From Lysobacter changpingensis (lineage in GTDB: Bacteria > Pseudomonadota > Gammaproteobacteria > Xanthomonadales > Xanthomonadaceae), in contig NZ_JADWPE010000003.1 in assembly GCF_017308985.1 (NCBI RefSeq), forward strand, positions 434,001 to 498,000: a stretch of 64,000 nt of DNA, written 5' to 3'. The notes below the pieces were generated by a model. It ran no database searches and was not told the origin of the DNA. It saw only the letters and a list, made by a program, of their open reading frames with translations. Numbering within the stretch: position 1 is the stretch's first letter; each line of letters opens with the position of its first letter. The position numbers were made by a program, and so were the translations under genes. Shown in pieces: positions 17,776 through 26,100 of the stretch.

Positions 17776-19044
17776 ATGCTGTCACTCCACCCGGCCCGGC
17801 AACGCGCGCGCACCGGCCGCCCGGCCCGCATCGGCCTGGCGATCGCCGGCGGCGGGCCCATCGGCGGGATGTACGAGCTCGGCGCCCTGCGCGCCCTGGA
17901 CGAGGCCATCGACGGCCTGGACCTCACCCGCCTGGACGGCTACGTCGGCGTGAGCAGCGGCGCGTTCCTCGCCGCCGGGCTCGCCAACCGCATCGACACC
18001 GCGCAGATGTGCCGCATCTTCATCACCGGCGACAGCACCGACGTGCAGTTCCGCCCGGAAACCTTCCTGCGCCCGGCGATCTTCGAATACCTGCGCCGCG
18101 CCGTCCGGCTGCCCCGGCTGGCGGCGCAGTGGTGGCAGGAGCTGCTGTTCTCGCGCAACGAGGCGCGCTGGTCGGACCTGCTGATGCACTTCGGCGCGCT
18201 GGTGCCGACCGGACTGTTCGACAACCGCCGCGTCGAGCTGTTCCTGCAGGACGTGTTCTCGCGCCGCGGCCGCAGCAACGATTTCCGCGAACTCGACACG
18301 CAGCTGTGCGTGGTCGCGGTGGACCTGGACAGCGGCGAGGCGGTGAAATTCGGCACGCCCGGCTGGGACGAGGTGCCGATCTCCGTCGCCGTGCAGGCCA
18401 GCGCCGCCCTGCCCGGCCTGTATCCGCCGGTGGAGATCGGCGGCCGGCACTTCGTCGACGGCGCGCTGCGGCGGACGATGCACGCCTCGGTGCTGCTCGA
18501 TCGCGGGGTCGACCTGATGATCGGCCTGAATCCGCTGGTGCCCTTCACCCACGACGAAAGCGGCCGGCCGGTGAGCCACGACCGCAGCCTCGCCGCCGGC
18601 GGCCTGCCGGCGGTGCTCTCGCAGACCTTCCGCACGCTGCTGCAATCGCGCATGCAGGTCGGGCTGGCGCGTTACGCGCAGCAGTATCCCGACACCGACC
18701 AGCTGATCTTCGAACCCAACGCCGGCGACGCCGAGCTGTTCTTCACCAACGCCTTCAGTTTCTCGGCCCGCCAGCGCATCTGCGAGATCGCCTGGCGCAA
18801 CACCATGGCCGACCTGCGCCGCCGCGCGGACGAACTGGCGCCCGTGCTCGAAGCCAACGGGCTGGCCCTGCGCATGGAGGTGGTGAACGACGAGGCGCGC
18901 ACGCTGCTCGACGGCCTCGCCCCGCCGCCGCGCGACAACGACGCCACCGCCCGCCTGCGCCGCGCACTGGACGACGTCGATCGTCGCCTCGAGCCCCGCC
19001 GCCCCGCCGCACGCGGCGCGAACGCACGCCGCCGCGCGCCCTGA
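17776..19044 (+). CDS. Patatin-like phospholipase family protein
   Basis: 422 aa. The patatin fold shows the oxyanion loop AGGGPIGG (residues 24-31), the nucleophile elbow GVSSG (58-62, Ser60) and the catalytic Asp in FVDGALRR. The extra middle region (LFDNRRVELFLQDVF, residues about 145-175) is usual for large bacterial patatins. No signal peptide is seen, so it probably acts in the cytosol on acyl esters of glycerolipids. The C-terminus is Arg/Ala-rich and likely disordered. DUF72 and flavoprotein genes follow closely on the same strand. Confidence 0.9.
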   Translation: MLSLHPARQRARTGRPARIGLAIAGGGPIGGMYELGALRALDEAIDGLDLTRLDGYVGVSSGAFLAAGLANRIDTAQMCRIFITGDSTDVQFRPETFLRPAIFEYLRRAVRLPRLAAQWWQELLFSRNEARWSDLLMHFGALVPTGLFDNRRVELFLQDVFSRRGRSNDFRELDTQLCVVAVDLDSGEAVKFGTPGWDEVPISVAVQASAALPGLYPPVEIGGRHFVDGALRRTMHASVLLDRGVDLMIGLNPLVPFTHDESGRPVSHDRSLAAGGLPAVLSQTFRTLLQSRMQVGLARYAQQYPDTDQLIFEPNAGDAELFFTNAFSFSARQRICEIAWRNTMADLRRRADELAPVLEANGLALRMEVVNDEARTLLDGLAPPPRDNDATARLRRALDDVDRRLEPRRPAARGANARRRAP

Positions 19045-19101
19045 CACCGCCTCGACGCGTCCGATGGTGCGATGGCCGCATGTGCATCGCGGCGGACCTC
19101 C

Positions 19102-19863
19102 ATGCGTGCGGCATCCCGCAACGTCTACATCGGTTGCGCCGGCTGGTCGCTGCCGGCGGCTTCCCGGTCGCTGTTCGGCGCGGGTGATTCGATGCTCGCC
19201 CGCTACGCCACGCGCTTCAACGCGGTGGAGATCAACTCCTCCTTCCACCGCCCGCACCGGCGCCAGACCTATGCGCGCTGGGCGGCAACCGTGCCGGCCG
19301 GCTTCCGCTTCGGGGTGAAGCTGCCGCGCACGATCACCCACGACGCACGGCTGCGCGGCGTCGCGCGCGAACTCGACCGCTTCGCCGGCGAAGTCGACGG
19401 CCTCGGCCGCAAGCTCGCCGTCCTGCTCGTGCAGCTGCCGCCGAGCCTGGTGTTCGATGCACGCATCGCGACGACGTTCTTCGCGATGCTGCGGCGGCGT
19501 TTCGACGTCGGCATCGCGTGCGAGGCGCGCCATGCGTCGTGGTTCACGCCCCGCGCGGACGCGCTGTGGCAGCGGCACGGCATCGCGCGCGTGGCGGCTG
19601 ATCCGCCGGTTCCCGACGGTGCATCACGCCAACCCGGCGGCGATGCGCGCCTGCGCTACTGGCGCTGGCACGGTGCCCCGCGTGTCTACTACAGCGCCTA
19701 CGACGACGCCGCGCTGCGCACGCTGGCCGACGCGTTGCGCGCAGGACGCGGCACGCGCTGGGCGATCTTCGACAACACTGCGCACGGGCATGCGGTGACG
19801 GACGCGGCGCGTTTGCAGGCACTGCTCGGCGACGCCACGGCGACGAAACGGAGACGCGCATGA
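19102..19863 (+). CDS. DUF72 domain protein (YecE-like)
   Basis: 253 aa from MRAASRNVYIGCAGWSL. The DUF72 TIM-barrel signature is clear: YIGCAGWS at the start, FNAVEINSSFHRPH, FRFGVKLPRTITHD and EARHASWFTP. The family is widespread and lacks an agreed function; a nuclease or phosphatase-like role has been suggested from the fold only. Its stop overlaps the start of the flavoprotein gene (ATGA), so the two are probably translated together. Confidence 0.88.
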   Translation: MRAASRNVYIGCAGWSLPAASRSLFGAGDSMLARYATRFNAVEINSSFHRPHRRQTYARWAATVPAGFRFGVKLPRTITHDARLRGVARELDRFAGEVDGLGRKLAVLLVQLPPSLVFDARIATTFFAMLRRRFDVGIACEARHASWFTPRADALWQRHGIARVAADPPVPDGASRQPGGDARLRYWRWHGAPRVYYSAYDDAALRTLADALRAGRGTRWAIFDNTAHGHAVTDAARLQALLGDATATKRRRA

Positions 19864-20753
19864 GCGACGTGCTGGACTGCATCGTGGTCGGCGGCGGACC
19901 CGGCGGACTGACCGCGGCGACGTACCTGGCGCGCTATCGCCGCCGCGTCCGCGTGTTCGACAACGGCCTCACGCGCGCGGGCTGGATCCCGCGCAGCCGC
20001 AACTGCCCCGGCTTCCCGCAGGGCGTCGGCGGCGACGAACTGCTGCAACGCATGCGCGACCAGGCGCGCAAATTCGGCGTGGACACCATCGCCGCCGAAG
20101 TCACGGCGCTGCATCGCGACGGCGACGGCTTCCTCATCCGCCATGGCGACGACGAGCTGCGTGCGCGCTGCGTCATCCTCGCCACCGGGTGCGAGGACGT
20201 GGCACCGGACGTCGACGGGCTGGACCAGGCGATCGACTGCGGCGCGATCCGCATGTGCCCGATCTGCGACGCGTTCGAGGCCATCGACACGACCATCGCC
20301 GTGCACGGCCCGGCCGACAAGTCGGCGTCGCACGCACGCTTCCTGCGTACGTATTCGTCGAACGTGGCGCTGGTGCCTTCGACCACGGACGGCATCGACG
20401 ACAACATCCGCGCCGGGCTGGCGCGCGATGGCGTCGAGCTGACGCCGGTGCCTTCGTCGCTGTCGTTCGACGGACAGCGCTGCGTGTTCGAATTCGACGG
20501 CCGCGCGCGTGCGTTCGACGTGCTGTATCCGACGCTGGGGCTGATCTCGCGCTCGTCGCTCGCGGTGGGCGCCGGAGCCGACTGCGACGAGGAAGGCGCG
20601 CTGATCGTCGATGCGCACCAGATGACCTCGATCGAAGGCCTGTACGCCATCGGCGACGTGGTGAGCGCGCTGAACCAGATTTCCGTCGCGACGGGGCATG
20701 CGGCGATCGCGGCGACGGACGTGCACAACCGGTTGGGGGCGAATTTCGCCTGA
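19860..20753 (+). CDS. Thioredoxin-reductase-like FAD protein lacking the NADPH motif
   Basis: 297 aa. It has an N-terminal FAD Rossmann motif (VVGGGPGGLTAA, residues 9-20), a redox pair CPIC (133-136, RMCPICDAFE) and a C-terminal FAD block (GLYAIGDVVSALNQISVATGHAAIAATD). This is the TrxB layout. After CPIC, however, where TrxB has GGGxxA for NADPH, this protein reads AVHGPADKSASHARFL. The HRRxxxR motif for the 2'-phosphate is also absent. It resembles the flavin reductases of the TrxR fold that take electrons from a donor other than NADPH. Substrate and donor are unknown. Confidence 0.8.
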   Translation: MSDVLDCIVVGGGPGGLTAATYLARYRRRVRVFDNGLTRAGWIPRSRNCPGFPQGVGGDELLQRMRDQARKFGVDTIAAEVTALHRDGDGFLIRHGDDELRARCVILATGCEDVAPDVDGLDQAIDCGAIRMCPICDAFEAIDTTIAVHGPADKSASHARFLRTYSSNVALVPSTTDGIDDNIRAGLARDGVELTPVPSSLSFDGQRCVFEFDGRARAFDVLYPTLGLISRSSLAVGAGADCDEEGALIVDAHQMTSIEGLYAIGDVVSALNQISVATGHAAIAATDVHNRLGANFA

Positions 20754-21187
20754 GCCGAAGCGTCGTCCGCAGCGGGCGTTTGTAGCCCGGGCAAGGCCGA
20801 AGGCCGCACCCGGGGTGACGGCGGCGGGGTGCGCGCCATTGGCGCGCAAACATCCCCCTGCATTCGCGGGGGCGGGGGCGAAACGCCCCGGGTGCGCTTC
20901 GCTTACCGGGCTACAGGAGCCGCATTCGTCGCGGCCGGGCACGCGACGGTCGCGGCGACGGCCGTGCACCACCGGTTTGGGGGCGACTTTCGCCTGAGCC
21001 GAAGCGTCGTCCGCAGCGAGCGTTTGTAGCCCGGGCAAGGCCGAAGGCCGCACCCGGGGTGACGGCGGCGGGATACGCGCCATTGGCGCGCAAACGCCCC
21101 CCCCCGCATTCGCGGGGGCGGGGGCGAAGCGCCCCGGGTGCGCTTCGCTTGCCCGGGCTACAGGAGCCTACAGGAGCCGCATTCGTG
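20683..21187. repeat. Tandem duplication of about 244 bp with repeat pairs and a gene 3'-end copy
   Basis: The last ~70 bp of the flavoprotein gene plus ~175 bp of spacer occur twice in direct orientation. CGCCTGAGCCGAAGCGTCGT appears at 20748 and again at 20992, an offset of 244. Each unit holds an inverted pair of GTAG-headed repeats (20782-20814 with 20887-20914; 21026-21058 with 21132-21161) flanking GCGCGCCATTGGCGCGC. The second copy has diverged at scattered sites and carries a small local duplication (CTACAGGAGC). No gene is seen in the spacer. Confidence 0.85.
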
Positions 21188-21205
21188 GTGAGGGTTCGCT
21201 CGCGT

Positions 21206-23029
21206 TTACTGGTGCTTCGCCAGCACGCTCACGCCGCTGAACGTCTTCGATCCCACCACCTTGATGTAGTACACGCCCGCCTGCGGCGTCGGGATGCGCA
21301 GGGTTTCATTGTTGCCCGGGCGGGCGGAGCGGAAATCGGCGTTCTCCAGCGTCGGTTCCTCCTCGAAGCTGGCGAGCAGCGTGACGTCGCCCATGCCGCC
21401 GTACGACAGGATGCTCAGGCCGCTCGCCCCGGCCGGCACGGTCAGTGCCAGAAGGACGCCCTCGCCCGCCGCACCGCCGAGGCCGGTGATCGGGACGCCG
21501 TTGCTGATCGGCGCCGCGTCCGGCGGGCCGCAGTCGTCGCCTTCGCAGGGATGGGCGACCTGCTCGATCGCTGCCGCCGCATCGAGGATGCCCGCGCCCA
21601 GCGGCGTCGCCGACGGCATGCCGGCGGGGAACGCGCGCACGGTGTCGACCAGCAGCGTCCTCACCTGCGCCGGCGTGAGCGGCGTTTCGGCGACGCTCTG
21701 CAGCAGCGCGACCGCGCCCGCGACGTGCGGCGCCGCCATCGACGTGCCGGTGTAGCCGACGTAGGTTTCCGCGCCCTCCACCGGTGCGGTGGGGCTGTCG
21801 TGCCACGCCTGCCAGATGTAGCCGCCGGGGTTGCCGTCCACCGCGCCGCCACCGCCGGGCGCTGCCAGGTCGATGCGCGCGCCGAAGTTCGAATACGACG
21901 CGCGAGCGCCGGTGATGCGCGTGGCACCGACCGTGATCGAACCGGTGCAGCTGGCCGGCGTGAAGTTCGCCGCGTTCGCGTTGTCGTTGCCCGCCGCGAC
22001 CACGACGGTGGTACCGCGCGAGATCGCGTCGTTGATCGCCAGTTGCATCGGCGACTGCGCGTCGCACACGCCCGCGCCGCCGAGGCTGAGGTTGATCACT
22101 TCGGCGGGCGTGGTGTTGTCGGGGACGCCGTCCACATGGCCGCCGGACGCCCACACGATCGCATCGGCGATGTCCGACTCGTACCCGCCGCAACGGCCGA
22201 GCACGCGCACCGGCAGCACCTTCGCGCCGTGCGCCACGCCGGCCATGCCGACGCCGTTGCCGGTCTTCTCGGCAACCGTGCCGGCCACGTGCGTGCCGTG
22301 CCAGCTGCTGTCGGAGACGGGGCATTGCGACGCGTCGTCGTTCCAGTCGCCCAGGTCGTGCGCGCCGGGAGCGCGTTCGTCGCTGTCGCGGCGCGAGATG
22401 AAGGCGTCGGTGATGAAGTCGTAGCCTTCCAGCACGTTGTCGTCGAGGTCGCTGTGCGCGGTGATGCCGGTGTCGAGCACCGCGACGACGACGCCCTCGC
22501 CGGTGGCCGCGTCCCACGCGGCCGGCGCGCGGATGCCGCCGGTGGGATTGTGGAAATGCCACTGGTATTGCGCGTAGTACGGGTCGTCCGGCGTGGCCCG
22601 CACGGCCATGCGAGGCGACGCAAGCGCGACGCTGCGGCGCTCCACGCCGGTGTGGCGCAGCACGTCGTCGACTTCGGCATGCGCGACCGACGGATCGGCC
22701 TGCAGGCTGCGCAGCAGCGCCGCGGTTTCGACGCGATCGAGCCGGCGCGAGAGCTTCACCACTTCGGCGCCGCCGGCCGTGCGACGCAGCGTGCGCGCGC
22801 TCAGTGGTGCCGCGCTGCGCGCGTTGGACAGACCGGCGCGACGGATCGCATCGTGCAGCGGCTGCGCGTGCGATCGTGCGTCGAAACGCGCGGCGGTGTC
22901 GTCGCGATAGCGCACGATCAGCCGGTCGTGGCGGCCGTCGTCGCCGTCGGCATGCGCGAACGGCGCGGCCAGCGCGAGCGCGACGAACGCCGCGAGCGGG
23001 CGGAGCGTGACACGGAAACGGGGATGCAT
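21206..23029 (-). CDS. Secreted S8 (subtilisin-family) serine peptidase
   Basis: 607 aa from MHPRFRVTLRPLAAF; a signal peptide ends about AHA-DG. A propeptide-like region (RLIVRYRDDTAARFD) is followed by the catalytic domain. The triad is D in VVVAVLDTGITAHSDLD (about residue 185), H in SSWHGTHVAGT (about 246) and S in YTGTSMAAPHVAGA (about 429). The Asn of VVVAAGNDNANA completes the oxyanion hole. The C-terminal ~100 residues form a pre-peptidase PPC-like beta domain (VPAGASGLSILSYGGMGDVT). It is exported and probably self-processed. It begins 83 bp after the YadA-like gene on the same strand, so co-expression and cleavage of the adhesin are plausible inferences. Confidence 0.94.
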   Translation of the reverse strand: MHPRFRVTLRPLAAFVALALAAPFAHADGDDGRHDRLIVRYRDDTAARFDARSHAQPLHDAIRRAGLSNARSAAPLSARTLRRTAGGAEVVKLSRRLDRVETAALLRSLQADPSVAHAEVDDVLRHTGVERRSVALASPRMAVRATPDDPYYAQYQWHFHNPTGGIRAPAAWDAATGEGVVVAVLDTGITAHSDLDDNVLEGYDFITDAFISRRDSDERAPGAHDLGDWNDDASQCPVSDSSWHGTHVAGTVAEKTGNGVGMAGVAHGAKVLPVRVLGRCGGYESDIADAIVWASGGHVDGVPDNTTPAEVINLSLGGAGVCDAQSPMQLAINDAISRGTTVVVAAGNDNANAANFTPASCTGSITVGATRITGARASYSNFGARIDLAAPGGGGAVDGNPGGYIWQAWHDSPTAPVEGAETYVGYTGTSMAAPHVAGAVALLQSVAETPLTPAQVRTLLVDTVRAFPAGMPSATPLGAGILDAAAAIEQVAHPCEGDDCGPPDAAPISNGVPITGLGGAAGEGVLLALTVPAGASGLSILSYGGMGDVTLLASFEEEPTLENADFRSARPGNNETLRIPTPQAGVYYIKVVGSKTFSGVSVLAKHQ

Positions 23030-23112
23030 CGTTCGAACCTCCTGGAGGAAGAAAAAGGCCGGGCGGTGGTGGATCCACGAAAATGCGCGCCCGGTCGGGA
23101 AACCGCCGTGCG

Positions 23113-26100
23113 TCACCAGCCGAAGCCGAGACCGACGCCGACCGAGCTTTCGTCGCTGCTGAAGGCGCCGCCGAAGGTCAGCGTGGCCTTGTCGTCGAAC
23201 GAGCGCTGGTAGCCGACCGACAGCGCCGATTCGCCGCCGGAATAGCCGGCGCCGACGCCGATGCGGTTCGCCGTGCGCACGCCCGCGGCGCTGGTCGCCA
23301 TGTTCACCATCGCGGCGTTCATCGCGCCCATGCGGTCGATGCGGCGTTCCTGCTCGTGGAAGCGTTCGCCGACTTCGGCGCGCAGGTCGTCGACGGCGGC
23401 CATCGGCACGGCGAGGGCTTCCTGCACGCGCGCGTCGGCGTAGGCCTTCGCATCCGTCAGCGTCTTCGCATTGGCGGCCTGCACCTCGCGCGCGCTGGCA
23501 TCGGCGTCGGACGTGGCGGCGGCGACGCGTTCGCGCGACGCCGTCGGCGTGCCCTGCACGGCCTGCTTCGCATCCGGGGTCTCTTCGAGCGTCGCCGCCG
23601 TCGCGTTCGCGCGCAGCGTGCGTGCGCTCGATTCCGGCGATGCGCTGCCTGCTTCCAGTCCGTCCACGCGTGCATCCAGCGCGGCGATGCCGTCGTCGAG
23701 CGCGCCGAGTGCGTCGGCGACATTGCCGAACGACGAGCCCATCACGTTGAAGCTCGGCGCGATGAACTGCCCGTTGGCGCCGAACGTCGCGCCGCCGCCG
23801 AGCGCGTTCGCGACCGCCTGCGTGGTGGCGAACGACTCGCTGCCCAGCGCGCGCAGCTGCGCGAGATTCACCGCATCGGTGTCGCGCGTGCCGGCGGCGA
23901 CGTTGGCGATCTGGCGTTCGCTGCCGGCGCGTCCGACCGACACGGTGTTGGCGCGATCGGCGATCGACTGGCTGCCGAGCGCAACGCTGTTGCCGGCGAT
24001 GGCGTTCGCGCGTTGGCCGATCGCCGCCGCGCCGTTGCCGTTGGCGGACGCCTCGCTGCCGAGCGCGATGGCATTGGCGCCGTTCGAACGCGCGTAATGC
24101 CCCGCGGCCACGCTGTTCGCACCCTGCGCGACGCTGCCCGAACCCAGCGCGCTGCTGCCCTCGCCCGCCGCGCGGCTGGATTCGCCCGCGGCGGTGGCGT
24201 ACGCGGCTTCGGCGCTGGCGTGGGCGCCCAGCGCGGTGGCGTTGTCACCGCTGGCCGTGCTGCCGGCGCCGTTCGCGGTCGCGTACAGGCCGCTAGCGAC
24301 GCTGCTGCTGCCGCTCGCGGTGGCGAGCGCGCCGCTGGCCTGCGCCTCGTCGCCGCCTTCCTCCAGTCCGTTGGCGCGGAAGTGGCGTGCGGTCTGCTGC
24401 GCCTCCTCCGTGGCGTCACGCAACTGGGCGACGTTGACGGCGTCGTAGTCCCCGGTGCCGGCGGCGACGTTGACGATCTGCCGCTGGAACGGCGCGATGG
24501 TCTGGAAATCGCTGTCGAGCATCTCCACCGCGCTGCCCACCGAGACGGTGTTCGCACGATCGGCATGCGAGTACGCACCAAGGGCGACGCTTCCTTCGGC
24601 CGTCGCATCGCTCATCGCGCCGAGTGCGGTGCTCGCACGCTCGCGCGCCTTCGACCAGCGCCCGAACGCGCTGCTGTCCAGGCCCGCGGTGCCGGCGAAC
24701 TGGCCGACGGCGGTGTTGGCTTCGTCGTACGCGGTGGCGTTCGCGCCGATCGCGACACTGCGTTCGCCCATCGTCTTCGCGCTCGCGCCGATCGTCACGC
24801 CCAGCGTTTCGTACGCGCGCGCCTGGCTGCCGATGGCGATGCTGCGATCGCCGCGCGCGGTGCTCGCCGCACCGACCGCGACGGCGCCGTCGGCGGCGGC
24901 TTCGGAGGTCATGCCGATGGCGGTCGCGGCGTATTCGGTCGCGCGCGCGGCGACGCCGACGGCGGTGCTTTCCTTGCCCGAGGCGACGGTGGACCAGATC
25001 TCGTGTTCCCACGTGGTGCCGTTCACCACTTCCATCTGCCCGCCGATGGCGGTGGCGCTGTCGCCCAGCGCCTGGCTGCCGGTGCCGTAGGCGGTGCTCC
25101 AGAGGCCCGCCGCGGTGCTGCCATAGCCGCCGGCGGTGGCCTGTTCGCCGAGCGCCATCGCCCCGCTGCCCAGCGCGGTGGCACCGAGGGCGAACGCGCT
25201 CGCGGCCGAACCGACGGCGGTGGCGTAATCGCCGTCGGCGAGCGCGTCGTCGCTGTCGTCGCGTGCGCCGTTGGCCTTGAAGTAACGGGTGGATTCCTCG
25301 GCGACCGCTTCGAGCTGCGCGAGGTTCACCGCGTCGTGCGCCTGCGTGCCGGCGGCGACGTTGACGATCTGGCGCTGCGTGCCGAGCATTTCCGAGCCCA
25401 CCGACAGCACGCCGGCGCGCGTGGTGTCGGAGTTCATGCCCAGCACGATGCTGTCGTCGGCCAGCGCCATGGCGCCGTCGCCGATCGCGATGCTGTTCGC
25501 GCCCTGCGCCGAGGACAGGGTGCCCAGCGCCATGCTGTCGCGGCCTTCCGCGAAGCCGCCGCCGATGGAGATCGCATTGACGCCGCTGGCGACCGAGCCC
25601 GCGCCCAGCGCGACCGACTGGTCCGCCGCCGCCGCGCCCTTGCCCACGGCGGTTCCGTAGAACTGCGCATACGCGTTGCGACCGACCGCGACGGCGCTGT
25701 CGCCCACCGCACTGCCGCCCACCGACACGGCCATTTCGCCGCCGGCATAGGCGGTCGAGCCAACCGCGATGGCGCCGTACTGCAAGGCCTGAGCGCCGGC
25801 GCCGAAGGCCGCGCTTTCCGGCCCGGCGGCGAGCGTCGGCAGCAGTTCGCGCTCGCCGGTGTGGCCGTTGAAGATGTAGGCGTAGCCGCCGATCGCGGTG
25901 GAACCGACGCCCGCCGCTTCGCTGCCGGCGCCGTACGCGGTGGCGTACTCGCCGCTGGCGGTCGCGTTGAAGCCGCTCGCCGTCGTGTACTGCGCCAGGG
26001 CGAACGCGCCGCTGCCGATCGCGGTGCTGGCGATCTCGCGCGCCATTGCCGACGAACCCACGGCGCTGGCGTACTCGCCTTCGGCCGAGGCGTCGGCGCC

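Noticed and set aside
17782-19578. 598-codon minus-strand frame
   Set aside because: Antisense to the patatin and DUF72 genes; His/Arg/Gln-rich without motifs.
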